A stretch of 64,000 nucleotides of DNA from Mesorhizobium sp. M1B.F.Ca.ET.045.04.1.1 (GTDB taxonomy: Bacteria; Pseudomonadota; Alphaproteobacteria; Rhizobiales; Rhizobiaceae), in the NCBI RefSeq assembly GCF_003952465.1, contig NZ_CP034448.1, positions 3,883,001 through 3,947,000 of the forward strand. The letters are read 5' to 3'. This document shows, in pieces, positions 33,470 to 42,078 of the stretch; positions within the stretch are counted from its first letter, which is position 1, and each line of letters begins with the position of its first letter. Below the pieces are notes generated by a model, which was not told the DNA's origin, made no database searches, and worked only from the letters and a program-made list of their open reading frames with translations. The translations under genes and the position numbers were made by a program.

Positions 33470-33513
33470 TTGACAGCATGCTGTCAATGAGTTATATGAC
33501 AGTATGCTGTCAA
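33470..33513 (+). promoter_or_regulatory. Promoter overlapped by two 18-bp palindromic operators (MarR type)
   Basis: TTGACAGCATGCTGTCAA (33470-33487) is a perfect palindrome and ATGACAGTATGCTGTCAA (33496-33513) is a near copy 26 bases on. The first six bases form a consensus -35 (TTGACA), and TATATG follows after 17 bases as -10 (33493-33498). A repressor bound here would block the promoter of the hydrolase-marR operon; the MarR protein encoded in that operon is the obvious candidate. Confidence 0.75.
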
Positions 33514-33535
33514 CTTGGAAGCCAGGGAGAAAGTT

Positions 33536-34318
33536 ATGAAGACGTCGACCATCGACGGCCCGCAGGGTCGGCTTGCGATTTACAGTATCGGAACCGGCAA
33601 CGGCTTGCCGATCCTGTTCCTGCACGGCGATTGCAGCCGTGCATCGGCGTGGCAGCAGGTGATGCAAGCCACGGCCGATGACCGGCGGGCGGTTGCCTTC
33701 GACTTTCGCGGTCACGGCATCTCGGCGCCAGCCGCGGATGGCGACTATGGCTATGACGGGCGTGCGGCCGACGTCGAAGCGATCGCCGATGCGTTCAGCC
33801 TGAAAAGGTTTCTCATTGTTGCCCATAGCGGCGCGGCGGGGACGGCGCTCGCCTACGCCGCCAGCCATGCGAACCGTGTCGCCGGCATCCTGCTGGTTGA
33901 TCCGGCGACCGATCCGCGTGCCTTGCCGAAGGACGTGCGCGAAGGGTTCATCCGTGATCTGGCCGGCCCCAATGCATCCGATGTGTTGAAGGCGTATTAC
34001 ACGTCCATCGCCGGCTCCAATCCTGCCGTCCGCGAGCGGGTGCTTGCCGACGCGTCGGTCGTCGATCCGGCGGCGGTGGCGGGTGTCGGCAAGGCGCTCG
34101 CCGAGTGGAATCCGGAACCGGCGCTCGATGCCTATCATGGGCCGCTGCTGGTGCTGGCGACCGAGCCCAGCAACAATCCATCCGCGCTTTATCACCTGCG
34201 AGCCGGCATTCCGCATCAAGTCGTGGCGGGCACCGGCCATTGGGTCATGCTTGACAAGCCCGAGGTGGTGGCGGAAGCCGTCAACACATTCATCGCGACC
34301 ATCGAGGCCCACGAATGA
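33536..34318 (+). CDS. Alpha/beta hydrolase in a marR operon
   Basis: A 260-residue hydrolase with 'PILFLHGDCSRASAW' (HG oxyanion motif), 'VAFDFRGHGISAP', the elbow 'FLIVAHSGAAGTALAYA' and catalytic His in 'VVAGTGHWVMLDKPE'. The nucleophile motif is HSGAAG rather than the usual GxSxG (A-H-S-G-A), so Ser is retained. AGGGAGA precedes the ATG at 33536. The gene overlaps the marR stop-start by four bases, and the operator pair lies 23 bases upstream, indicating repression relieved by a small molecule that the enzyme may degrade. Confidence 0.87.
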   Translation: MKTSTIDGPQGRLAIYSIGTGNGLPILFLHGDCSRASAWQQVMQATADDRRAVAFDFRGHGISAPAADGDYGYDGRAADVEAIADAFSLKRFLIVAHSGAAGTALAYAASHANRVAGILLVDPATDPRALPKDVREGFIRDLAGPNASDVLKAYYTSIAGSNPAVRERVLADASVVDPAAVAGVGKALAEWNPEPALDAYHGPLLVLATEPSNNPSALYHLRAGIPHQVVAGTGHWVMLDKPEVVAEAVNTFIATIEAHE

Positions 34319-34764
34319 CGACCGGGACCGAGGCCGCAGACACGCTTACCGATCTCGTTCTTGCTGTGTTCAGGCTGAATGGCCGCTTCCTCGAAGCGGC
34401 AGATCGGCTGGCCGCTCCGGCGGGGCTGACCGCGGCGCGCTGGCAGGTGCTGGGAGCCGTTCTTAGAGAGCCGAAATCCGTCGCGGAGATCGGACGCGAC
34501 ATGGGGCTTGCCCGCCAGAGCGTGCAGCGCCTGGCCGACATACTGGCCGAGGACGGGCTTGCCGCCTATGCCGACAATCCGGCGCATCGCCGCGCCAAGC
34601 TTTTGTCGGTGACCGAAGCCGGCTGGACGGCAATCCGCCACATCGCCAGACGTCAACACGCATGGGCGAACTCTGTCTCCGAGGGCCTCGACCCTCGAGA
34701 GCTCAAGGGTGCGCTGGCGCTGCTGCGGGTGCTGGCGCTGCGGGTGGAGCAGGCCGAGAGCTGA
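34315..34764 (+). CDS. MarR family transcriptional regulator
   Basis: A 149-residue winged-helix protein. MarR features are 'GLTAARWQVLGAVLREPKSVAEIGRDMGL' (in part: ARWQVLGAVLREPKSVAEIG), the recognition helix 'ARQSVQRLADILAEDGLA' and the wing 'DNPAHRRAKLLSVTEAG'. It is translated from an ATG overlapping the hydrolase stop codon. The two palindromes over the operon promoter suggest autoregulation. Confidence 0.9.
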   Translation: MTTGTEAADTLTDLVLAVFRLNGRFLEAADRLAAPAGLTAARWQVLGAVLREPKSVAEIGRDMGLARQSVQRLADILAEDGLAAYADNPAHRRAKLLSVTEAGWTAIRHIARRQHAWANSVSEGLDPRELKGALALLRVLALRVEQAES

Positions 34765-34793
34765 CCAGGCCAAAAGCCTTCATCTGGGGATTA

Positions 34794-34810
34794 TTTTCGC
34801 CTGGCGAAAA
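34794..34810. promoter_or_regulatory. 17-bp palindrome upstream of RNase T2
   Basis: TTTTCGCCTGGCGAAAA has perfect 8-base arms around a single central T. It lies 30 bases after the marR stop and about 77 bases before the RNase T2 start. It could be an operator; a hairpin of this size with no T run is a poor terminator. Confidence 0.45.
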
Positions 34811-34886
34811 AGATCGCAATTCTGACACGTCGCCTGTTCTAGTGTGACGAATCCAATACGGTTCAATGATCGCCGGGAGAGCGGGA

Positions 34887-35897
34887 ATGCGGGTTTGGGC
34901 ACTATGGGGTTCGGTTGTTCTGGCCCTGGTTGGCGCCAGCACGGCGAATGCCGATGTGAAGATGAGCGGCACATTCGTGGCCGACAGCGCCTGTCCGGCG
35001 ACGCAAGCCATCAAGAGTGGCAAGAACCCGGGCAACATCTCCATCGAGGCAGGACAAAGCTATCAGCTTCTGGCCGGCAACAAGGACGCGCCCACCCACT
35101 ACCTCATCCAGGTCCCGGGCGCCGATCCGGAACGACGCTGGGTGAAGATCAACTGCGGTCATGTCACCGGCGGCAGCGCGCCGGCCACCCAGGCGCCCGC
35201 CGACCAGGCCAGACCGTCGCAGCCGGCTTCCGGCAAGCCTGAATATGTCTTCGCATTGAGCTGGCAGCCCGCCTTCTGCGAGACCAAGGCCAACAAGCCC
35301 GAATGCAAGGCGCAGAATCCCAACGAGTTCGACGCTTCGCACTTCACCTTGCACGGGCTGTGGCCGCAGCCGAACGGTAATTTCTATTGCCAAGTGTCGG
35401 CTGGCGACAAGACCAACGACAATCCCGCGCATTGGGGGGATCTGCCAGCGGTCGACCTCGATGCCAATACGCGCGCCGAGCTCGACGAGGTGATGCCGGG
35501 TACTGCCTCCAAGCTCGAACGCCACGAGTGGATCAAGCACGGCACCTGCTACGGCAAGAGCCAGCAGGAGTATTTCTCCGACGCGCTCAATCTGATGCGC
35601 GCGGTGAACGCCTCGCCGGTGCGCGATCTCTTCACCAAGAACATCGGCAAGCAGCTGACGTCGGACCAGGTCCGCAGCGCCTTCGACCAGGCCTTCGGCG
35701 CTGGCGCCGGCGACCGGGTACGCGTCTCCTGCCTTGTCGATCCGTCGAGCGGCCGGCGGCTGATCGGCGAGCTGACGCTCGGCCTCTCCGGTCCGATCGG
35801 TCCTGACAGCAAGCTCGCCGACCTGCTCATGGCCTCGACGCCGACGGGCAAGGCCGGTTGCCCGAAGGGCACGGTCGACGCGATCGGCTTCCAGTAG
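34887..35897 (+). CDS. Secreted ribonuclease T2 family protein
   Basis: A 336-residue exported protein with a signal peptide ending ASTANA-D. A roughly 90-residue N-terminal segment ('SGTFVADSACPATQAIKSG') precedes a low-complexity linker rich in Ala, Pro and Gln, then the RNase T2 catalytic domain with both conserved motifs: 'FTLHGLWPQ' (CAS I) and 'HEWIKHGTCYG' (CAS II). It should cleave RNA to 2',3'-cyclic phosphates in the periplasm or outside the cell. The N-terminal segment resembles a small pentaplexin-like add-on found before some bacterial T2 domains. GGGAGAG lies six bases before the ATG at 34887; an ATG at 34866 is also in frame. Confidence 0.92.
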   Translation: MRVWALWGSVVLALVGASTANADVKMSGTFVADSACPATQAIKSGKNPGNISIEAGQSYQLLAGNKDAPTHYLIQVPGADPERRWVKINCGHVTGGSAPATQAPADQARPSQPASGKPEYVFALSWQPAFCETKANKPECKAQNPNEFDASHFTLHGLWPQPNGNFYCQVSAGDKTNDNPAHWGDLPAVDLDANTRAELDEVMPGTASKLERHEWIKHGTCYGKSQQEYFSDALNLMRAVNASPVRDLFTKNIGKQLTSDQVRSAFDQAFGAGAGDRVRVSCLVDPSSGRRLIGELTLGLSGPIGPDSKLADLLMASTPTGKAGCPKGTVDAIGFQ

Positions 35898-36047
35898 GGG
35901 CTGCGCGGGTTAAGCCGCCGGACCGGCAGTCCTGCGGCTTGCCGAAAGATCGCGGCATGCCGAAAGCGATTGCCGTTCGGCGCTTCATCGCCTACATAGC
36001 GCGCAACCCCCATCCAACTCGACAGTTCAGTTTCAGGGAAAGCGCGC

Positions 36048-37697
36048 GTGGCTCGCCAATTCATCTATCACATGTCCGGCCTGTCGAAGGCCTATGGCAC
36101 CAAGAAGGTGCTCGACAACATCCACCTGTCCTTCTATCCGGACGCCAAGATCGGCATCCTCGGCCCCAACGGCTCGGGTAAGTCGACCATCCTGCGCATC
36201 ATGGCCGGGCTCGACAAGGAGTATCAGGGCGAGGCGTGGCTGGCCGAGGGCGCGACCGTGGGCTACCTCGCGCAGGAGCCGCAGCTCGACCCCAACAAGA
36301 CCGTACGCGAAAACGTCATGGACGGCGTCGCCAGGAAGACGGCCATCATCGATCGCTACAACGAGCTGATGATGAACTATTCCGACGAGACGGCCGACGA
36401 GTCCGCCAAGCTGCAGGACGAGATGGATCGCCTCAACCTGTGGGACCTCGAGCAGCAGGTCGAGATGGCGATGGACGCGCTGCAGTGCCCGCCGGCCGAT
36501 TCCGAGGTGACCAACCTGTCGGGCGGCGAGCGTCGCCGCGTGGCGCTCTGCCGGCTGCTGCTCGAGCAGCCCGACCTTTTGCTGCTCGACGAGCCGACCA
36601 ACCATCTCGATGCCGAGACCACGCAATGGCTGGAAAAGCATCTGCGCGACTATCCGGGCTCGGTGCTGATCATTACCCACGACCGCTACTTCCTCGATAA
36701 CGTCACCGGCTGGATCCTCGAGCTCGACCGCGGCCGCGGCATCCCCTACGAGGGCAACTACACCAGGTATCTCGACGCCAAGGCCAAGCGCCTGATCCAG
36801 GAAGGCCGCGAGGACGACGCCCGTCAGAAGGCGATCTGGCGCGAGCGCGAGTGGATCCAGTCTTCGCCGAAGGCGCGCCAGACCAAGTCCAAGGCCCGTA
36901 TCAAGGCCTATGAGGAACTGGTCGAGCAGTCGCAGAGCCGCAAGCCGACCGATACACAGATCGTCATCCCGTCGAGCGAGCGCCTCGGCAACGTCGTCAT
37001 CGAGATCGAAGGCCTCAACAAGGGCTTCGCCGACGAACTGCTGATCGAAGACCTTTCCTTCAAGCTGCCGCCAGGCGGCATCGTCGGCGTCATTGGCCCG
37101 AACGGCGCCGGCAAGACGACGCTGTTCAAGATGATCACCGGCCAGGAAACACCTGATGCCGGCTCGATCCGCAAGGGCGAGACGGTGAGGCTCGGCTATG
37201 TCGACCAGAGCCGCGACGCGCTCGACCCGAACAAGACCGTGTGGGAAGAGATCTCCGGCGGCGCCGAGGTCATCAAGCTCGGCAAGCACGAGGTCAACAG
37301 CCGCGCCTATTGCTCGTCCTTCAACTTCCGCGGCGGCGACCAGCAGCAGAAGGTCGGCAACCTTTCAGGCGGCCAGCGCAATCGCGTGCATCTGGCAAAG
37401 ATGCTGAAGGGCGGCGGCAATGTGCTGCTGCTCGACGAACCGACCAACGACCTCGACACCGAAACGCTGGGCGCGCTTGAAGATGCGCTGGAAGCCTATG
37501 CCGGCTGCGCGGTCATCATCAGCCACGACCGCATGTTCCTCGACCGCATGGCGACCCACATGCTCGCCTTCGAGGGCGACGCGCATGTCGAATGGTTCGA
37601 GGGCAATTTCGAGGAATACGAGAAGGACAAGCTGCGCCGCCTGGGCGCGGAAGCGGCCACTCCGCACCGCATGACGCACAAGCGGCTGACAAGGTAG
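36048..37697 (+). CDS. ettA: Energy-dependent translational throttle protein EttA (ABC-F)
   Basis: A 549-residue ABC-F protein without membrane segments. It has two ATPase domains with Walker A 'GPNGSGKST' and 'GPNGAGKTT', signatures 'LSGGERRR' and 'LSGGQRNR', and 'LLLLDEPTNHLD'/'LLLDEPTNDLD'. The linker between them ('YTRYLDAKAKRL...EREWIQSSPKARQTKSKARI', split here) is the P-site-tRNA-interaction motif. EttA binds the ribosomal E site and couples initiation of elongation to the ADP/ATP ratio. It starts with GTG at 36048 behind CAGGGAAA. Housekeeping gene; length is typical. Confidence 0.95.
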   Translation: MARQFIYHMSGLSKAYGTKKVLDNIHLSFYPDAKIGILGPNGSGKSTILRIMAGLDKEYQGEAWLAEGATVGYLAQEPQLDPNKTVRENVMDGVARKTAIIDRYNELMMNYSDETADESAKLQDEMDRLNLWDLEQQVEMAMDALQCPPADSEVTNLSGGERRRVALCRLLLEQPDLLLLDEPTNHLDAETTQWLEKHLRDYPGSVLIITHDRYFLDNVTGWILELDRGRGIPYEGNYTRYLDAKAKRLIQEGREDDARQKAIWREREWIQSSPKARQTKSKARIKAYEELVEQSQSRKPTDTQIVIPSSERLGNVVIEIEGLNKGFADELLIEDLSFKLPPGGIVGVIGPNGAGKTTLFKMITGQETPDAGSIRKGETVRLGYVDQSRDALDPNKTVWEEISGGAEVIKLGKHEVNSRAYCSSFNFRGGDQQQKVGNLSGGQRNRVHLAKMLKGGGNVLLLDEPTNDLDTETLGALEDALEAYAGCAVIISHDRMFLDRMATHMLAFEGDAHVEWFEGNFEEYEKDKLRRLGAEAATPHRMTHKRLTR

Positions 37698-37733
37698 GAT
37701 CAACGAGGCGGCGGCGAACAAAGAGGTTCTGAA

Positions 37734-38501
37734 ATGGCTGATTGGTCCGCCGCTCAATATCTGAAGTTCGAGGATGAGCGTACGCGGCCCGCGCGGGACT
37801 TGGCGACCCAGGTGCCGGTAGACTTTCCGCGCCGCGTCGTCGACATCGGCTGCGGTCCAGGCAACTCGACGCAGCTTCTGGTCGAGCGCTGGCCGGATGC
37901 CGAGGTCAGCGGCTTCGACACCTCGCCCGACATGATCGAGAAGGCGAGGACGCGGCTGCCCAATGTCACCTTCGCGCTCGCCGATGCTGCCAAATGGCAG
38001 CCGGAGAACCCGGTCGACGTGATCTTCGCCAACGCCGTCTTCCAGTGGCTGCCGGAGCATCCGGCGGTGTTCCAGCGGCTGATGGGATTGCTCGCGCCCG
38101 GCGGCGCCTTGGCCATCCAGATGCCCGACAATCTCGCCGAGCGTTCGCATCAGCTGATGCGCGACACCGCGGCCGAGATGCCGTTCTCGGCGAAGCTCAA
38201 GGGCGCGGCGCGCGCGCCGCTGCCGCCGGTTTCGTTCTACTACGATCTCCTGTCGCCGCTCGCGGATCGGGTGGATATCTGGCACACGATCTACAACCAT
38301 CCGCTGGCCGATGCCGAAGCGGTCGTCGAATGGGTCAAGGCGACGGGATTGAAGCCGTTCCTCGATCCGCTCGACGCGGATGAGAAGAAGCTGTTTCTCG
38401 AAAGCTATACCGCGAAGATCGCAAAGGCCTATCCCAAGACTGCGAACGGCAAGGTGCTGCTGCGCTTCCCGCGCATCTTCATCATCGCCAAGCGCGCCTG
38501 A
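37734..38501 (+). CDS. tam: Trans-aconitate 2-methyltransferase
   Basis: A 255-residue SAM-dependent methyltransferase. The N-terminus '[21 protein letters not shown]' (in part: [17 protein letters not shown]) is specific to Tam, followed by the SAM-binding '[15 protein letters not shown]' and '[15 protein letters not shown]'. Tam methylates trans-aconitate, a spontaneous isomer of cis-aconitate that inhibits aconitase. It follows ettA by 36 bases and may be cotranscribed with it. Confidence 0.93.
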   Translation: MADWSAAQYLKFEDERTRPARDLATQVPVDFPRRVVDIGCGPGNSTQLLVERWPDAEVSGFDTSPDMIEKARTRLPNVTFALADAAKWQPENPVDVIFANAVFQWLPEHPAVFQRLMGLLAPGGALAIQMPDNLAERSHQLMRDTAAEMPFSAKLKGAARAPLPPVSFYYDLLSPLADRVDIWHTIYNHPLADAEAVVEWVKATGLKPFLDPLDADEKKLFLESYTAKIAKAYPKTANGKVLLRFPRIFIIAKRA

Positions 38502-38630
38502 CTGCTTCCGGTCAACTCATCGCGATAGCAGCGCGCGACAGAGATTTAAGCTGGCATAAACCGGCCAAATACGACAAGGGTGGCCCGGCCCGCTTCGGCA
38601 CCAGAAGGTTGCGCCTCGGACGGATTGGAC

Positions 38631-39752
38631 ATGCATCGCGTCATCATCAGCGGCATCGGCGCCGAAATCCCCGAGCCCGTCATCACCAATGAAGAGCTGG
38701 TCGAAAGCTTCAACAGCTGGGTCGATACCGAAAATGCGCGCCGCGCCGTCACCGGCGAGACGCCGCTGCAGAAATCGGACAGCGACTTCATCGTGCATGC
38801 GTCGGGCGTGCAGACCCGCCATGTGATCGAGCGCGAAGGCATTCTCGACCCGACCCGCATGGCGCCACGGATTCCGGCACGGCCGGACGACGCGCTGTCG
38901 CTCCAGGCGGAGTTCGGCATTGCCTCAGCCAGAAAGGCGATTGCCCATGCCGGCGTGGAAGCGTCGGATATCGACCTGGTGATATGCTCGGCCTCGCATC
39001 ACCAGCGGCCCTATCCGGCGATCGCCATCGAGATGCAGGAGGCGCTGGGCACCAAGGGCGCCGGCTTCGACATGGGGCTGGGCTGCTCTTCCGCCGCGGC
39101 CGCGCTGCACATCGCGGTCAATCTGGTCAGGGCCGGGGCGCATAAGCGCATCCTGGTGTCGACGCCCGAAATCATCACCGGCCATCTCAACTTCCGCGAC
39201 CGGCAGACGCATTTCATCTTCGGCGACGCCTCGGTCGCGATGGTCGTCGAAGGGCTCAACCAGGGCGAAAAGCGGCCGGGACGCTTCGAGGTGCTCGACA
39301 CACGCACCTGGACGCAATTGTCGAACAACATCCGCACCAATCTCGGCTACCACACCCGCACCGCCCAGGACGATCCCTACCAGATCAAGCTCGAGGGCAA
39401 TCTGATCAAGCAGGTCGGCAACAAGGTGTTCAAGGAAGTCACCGTCGCCGGCCACAAATTCATCGTCGAGTTCCTGGCCGAGCACGGGCTGACGCCGCAA
39501 GGCATCCGCCGCTTCTGGCTGCATCAGGCCAATGCGCGCATGAACGCGATGATCCTGAAACTCGCCTTCGGTCACGACGTCGACCACGACCGCGCGCCGA
39601 TGGTGCTGGAACGGCTCGGCAACACGGCGGGCGCCGGCGCGATCGTCGCGCTGTCGGAAAACCATGCCGACATGAAGGCCGGCGATTTCGGCCTGCTCTG
39701 CGCCTTCGGCGCCGGTTATTCGATCGGCGGCGCGCTGCTCAGGATGTTGTAA
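38631..39752 (+). CDS. Beta-ketoacyl-ACP synthase III family protein
   Basis: A 373-residue thiolase-fold condensing enzyme of the FabH type, somewhat longer than canonical FabH. The nucleophilic Cys152 is in 'GFDMGLGCSSAAAALH', the His/Asn pair in 'FWLHQANARM', and the C-terminal Asn-type motif in 'ERLGNTAGAGAIVAL'. The length and the 'SGVQTRHVIEREGI' segment match a rhizobial paralogue annotated as KAS III rather than the housekeeping fabH next to plsX. The likely role is priming of a specialised acyl chain. The ATG at 38631 begins at the conserved MHRVII; the upstream extension lacks support. Confidence 0.88.
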   Translation: MHRVIISGIGAEIPEPVITNEELVESFNSWVDTENARRAVTGETPLQKSDSDFIVHASGVQTRHVIEREGILDPTRMAPRIPARPDDALSLQAEFGIASARKAIAHAGVEASDIDLVICSASHHQRPYPAIAIEMQEALGTKGAGFDMGLGCSSAAAALHIAVNLVRAGAHKRILVSTPEIITGHLNFRDRQTHFIFGDASVAMVVEGLNQGEKRPGRFEVLDTRTWTQLSNNIRTNLGYHTRTAQDDPYQIKLEGNLIKQVGNKVFKEVTVAGHKFIVEFLAEHGLTPQGIRRFWLHQANARMNAMILKLAFGHDVDHDRAPMVLERLGNTAGAGAIVALSENHADMKAGDFGLLCAFGAGYSIGGALLRML

Positions 39753-39758
39753 AGCGGG

Positions 39759-40325
39759 TCAGGCTGGCGCGAAGGGCACCAGCATCGGCACGCGCCTGGC
39801 GTAGTCGTCATAGGCGGGGCCCAACTCGCCGCGCAGGAAGCTTTCTTCCAGCTTGGCCTTGACGACGATGCCTATAAGCAGGAGGGCGGCGCCGGCGATG
39901 CCCCAGACCGTGCCTTTCGCCGCCATGGTGGCGAGGATCGACAAAAGCAGGCCGGTGTAGATCGGGTGGCGGACTAGCCGATAGGGGCCGGTGTCGACCA
40001 CCCGGTGATCGGCCTTGGCGGTAATGGTGCCGGACCACAGCTTGCCGAGATGCAGGCGCGCCCACCAGGCGAAGGCGATGCCGACGGCGATAAGGGCAAC
40101 GCAGATCCAGGCCTCGGCAAGCGTCGGCGTCCAGAGCCGAAGCCGGCCGACATAGCCGTGCGCCGGCACGAATAGGAGGATGGTGCCGGCGAGCCACAGT
40201 GCCCGATACTGGGCTTCCGCCCGGAAGCCTGCGCGCTTTTGCACGGGATCGGCCCAAAAGGCGGCCAAAGCCCAGGATACGATCCAAGCCAGCCACAAGG
40301 CAGCGATTGCGGGTCCGGGATGCAT
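39759..40325 (-). CDS. Isoprenylcysteine carboxyl methyltransferase family membrane protein
   Basis: A 188-residue protein with about five hydrophobic helices and the ICMT/PEMT-type C-terminal core 'VDTGPYRLVRHPIYTGLLL' followed by 'KLEESFLRGELGPAYDDYARRVP', the SAM-binding region shared by phospholipid and isoprenylcysteine methyltransferases. In bacteria these proteins methylate small lipophilic substrates; the substrate here is unknown. The ATG at 40325 starts at the first hydrophobic segment. It is convergent with the KAS III gene (stops six bases apart). Confidence 0.85.
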   Translation of the reverse strand: MHPGPAIAALWLAWIVSWALAAFWADPVQKRAGFRAEAQYRALWLAGTILLFVPAHGYVGRLRLWTPTLAEAWICVALIAVGIAFAWWARLHLGKLWSGTITAKADHRVVDTGPYRLVRHPIYTGLLLSILATMAAKGTVWGIAGAALLLIGIVVKAKLEESFLRGELGPAYDDYARRVPMLVPFAPA

Positions 40326-40437
40326 GATCAACCCTTTCGTCTTGGCGCCGCCATCAAAGCGACGCCGCGGGGCGAAAGATAGTGGCGGCCAGTAAGAACG
40401 TCGTGATCGCAAGGCGAGCGGCGAGCAGACACCGCTC

Positions 40438-40869
40438 CTATTCGCTCGAACAGCTAAACATCCACTGTATGCCAAAAGCATCGACGAGCATCCCGAAGCT
40501 TGTCCCCCAATACCGACGCGCCAGAGGCACGGTGATCCGGCCGCCCTCGGCCATGTTGCCGAACAGCGCCCGCATCGTGATGAGTTCGTCGAACTCCAAC
40601 ATCAGCGCCGAGCCTTTCATGGGCTCGGCGTCGTCATTGTCCGATGCGTGAAAAAGGATGCCAGGCCCCTCGAACCGGGCATGCAACACTTTCCCTCGCA
40701 TGGCCTCGGTTCGCACGGGCATATTGTTTTCACCCCAACGCAGCAGGACTGTTCCCCGGCCGAGGCCACACCGTTCGTAGAAGGCGAGAGCCGCCTCGCA
40801 GTTGGTCGTGAAAAACAGCGAGGGAGAAAACCGCATCCCGTGCCCTTGCTTCTGAACCGTGGTCGTCAT
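40438..40869 (-). CDS. VOC family protein (PhnB-like)
   Basis: A 143-residue single-module glyoxalase-like protein. The pattern 'FSPSLFFTTNCEAALAFYER' near the start and 'RRYWGTSFGMLVDAFGIQWMF' near the end (in part: WGTSFGMLVDAFGIQWMF) is that of the PhnB/3-demethylubiquinone-like VOC group. No enzymatic role is established for most of these. It overlaps the tautomerase gene by four bases and is in an operon with it. Confidence 0.88.
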   Translation of the reverse strand: MTTTVQKQGHGMRFSPSLFFTTNCEAALAFYERCGLGRGTVLLRWGENNMPVRTEAMRGKVLHARFEGPGILFHASDNDDAEPMKGSALMLEFDELITMRALFGNMAEGGRITVPLARRYWGTSFGMLVDAFGIQWMFSCSSE

Positions 40870-41285
40870 GCGGCGGCCATCGCCGCCGCGACCAGCGCCT
40901 CGCCTGAATATTGCCGGCCGCCGATGCCCCAGCCGCCGTCGGGCGCATTGAGGATGTTGATCCAGGTGTTTTCGGGCCTATGGCCCGGCACGCAAAGGTC
41001 GGTGACGATCCTTGCGGCAGCCGTAATGAATGCCTCTCTTGCCTCGATGGAGGCAAGGCCGATGTTCGGCAGTTTCAGCTCCACCATGACGACAGGCCGG
41101 TTGGCGCCGCCCGCATAGATGCGATGGTCCGGCAGGACATGGACCGTTCCGCCGACGATTGCAGTGAAAAATGAGTTTCCGGTGGCTCCGGAGGCCTCGA
41201 TGAGCGCGGCGCTCAGGCGGGGAAGGATTTCGCGCTCCCCATCTGCTGTTAGCACGCCTTCGGGCGCGGTCACGGTGATCGGCAT
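40866..41285 (-). CDS. Tautomerase family protein
   Basis: A 139-residue protein beginning MPITVTAPEG; removal of Met leaves the catalytic N-terminal Pro of the 4-oxalocrotonate tautomerase superfamily. 'FFTAIVGGTVHVLPDHRIYAGG' and 'ENTWINILNAPDGGWGIGG' (part: WINILNAPDGGWGIGG) extend the fold to the tandem, longer type. The substrate is unknown. It is the first gene of an operon with a VOC protein and is divergent from a TetR regulator. Confidence 0.85.
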   Translation of the reverse strand: MPITVTAPEGVLTADGEREILPRLSAALIEASGATGNSFFTAIVGGTVHVLPDHRIYAGGANRPVVMVELKLPNIGLASIEAREAFITAAARIVTDLCVPGHRPENTWINILNAPDGGWGIGGRQYSGEALVAAAMAAA

Positions 41286-41351
41286 AATGGTTCTCCCTTG
41301 CTTTGCTGCGGATGGCCCTGACGGCTCTGGTGCTTTGCGCTTGTCAGGTTA

Positions 41352-41407
41352 CGTATTGATCGTTACGTTACTTCAAATCGGCAAGTCAATAGGTTTCGTA
41401 TCGATCA
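41352..41407. promoter_or_regulatory. Pair of CGTATYGATC boxes before the TetR gene
   Basis: CGTATTGATCG (41352-41362) and CGTATCGATCA (41397-41407) agree at 9 of 11 positions and are 45 bases apart in the region between the divergent tautomerase and TetR genes. They could be operator half-sites or repeated sites for the TetR protein. Confidence 0.35.
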
Positions 41408-41409
41408 CT

Positions 41410-42078
41410 ATGGAAAATTTCGAGAAGTCACGCGGCGGCAGGCCGCGCGCATTCGACCCGGAGGTTGCGCTCGACGCCGCGATGCATCTGTTCTGGGAGC
41501 ATGGCTATGAAGCGACCTCGCTTGCCATGCTGCGCGAGGCCATGGGCCTGACGCCGCCGCAGATCTACAGCGCCTTCACCGACAAGGAGACGCTGTTCCG
41601 TCGGGCGCTGGCGCGCTACCACGAAAGGGAAATCGGGTTTGCGCTCGACGCGCTCAGCGCGCCGGTGCCGGTCAAGGAGGCGATCCGTTTGCTGCTGATG
41701 GGCGCGGCTGAGGCCTACACCCAGCCGGGCAAGCCTGGCGGCTGCCTTTTCATCAGCGGTGCGCTGGCGGCCTCGCCGCAGGCGCAAGGCATCGCGGACG
41801 AGCTCAAGACATATCGCAAGGCGACCGAAGCGGCGATCGCGGCGCGGCTGGTCAAGGGCCAAGAGGCCGGCGAATTGCCGGCGGATCTGTCCGTCGAGCG
41901 ATTGGCCAAATACCTGACCGGCGTCATGCACGGAATGTCGATCCAGGCGCGCGACGGCGCTTCGGCGCAAGACCTCAGGGCTTTGGCCGAGATCGCTCTT
42001 GCCGCCTGGGCAGCCGAAGTGCGAAAAGCGGCCGACTCAAATGGCGAAACCGATGCCGGACCTGTTCCCCACGATTGA
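41410..42078 (+). CDS. TetR/AcrR family transcriptional regulator
   Basis: A 222-residue regulator. 'RGGRPRAFDPEVALDAAMHLF', the HTH segment 'GYEATSLAMLREAMGLTPPQIYSAF' (in part: LREAMGLTPPQIYSAFTDKE) and the ligand-domain 'QPGKPGGCLFISGALA' place it in the TetR group with the TetR_C_16-type Cys motif. It is divergent from the tautomerase-VOC operon, its probable target. The ATG at 41410 is directly after repeated CGTATYGATC boxes. Its 3' end overlaps the following MOSC gene. Confidence 0.88.
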   Translation: MENFEKSRGGRPRAFDPEVALDAAMHLFWEHGYEATSLAMLREAMGLTPPQIYSAFTDKETLFRRALARYHEREIGFALDALSAPVPVKEAIRLLLMGAAEAYTQPGKPGGCLFISGALAASPQAQGIADELKTYRKATEAAIAARLVKGQEAGELPADLSVERLAKYLTGVMHGMSIQARDGASAQDLRALAEIALAAWAAEVRKAADSNGETDAGPVPHD

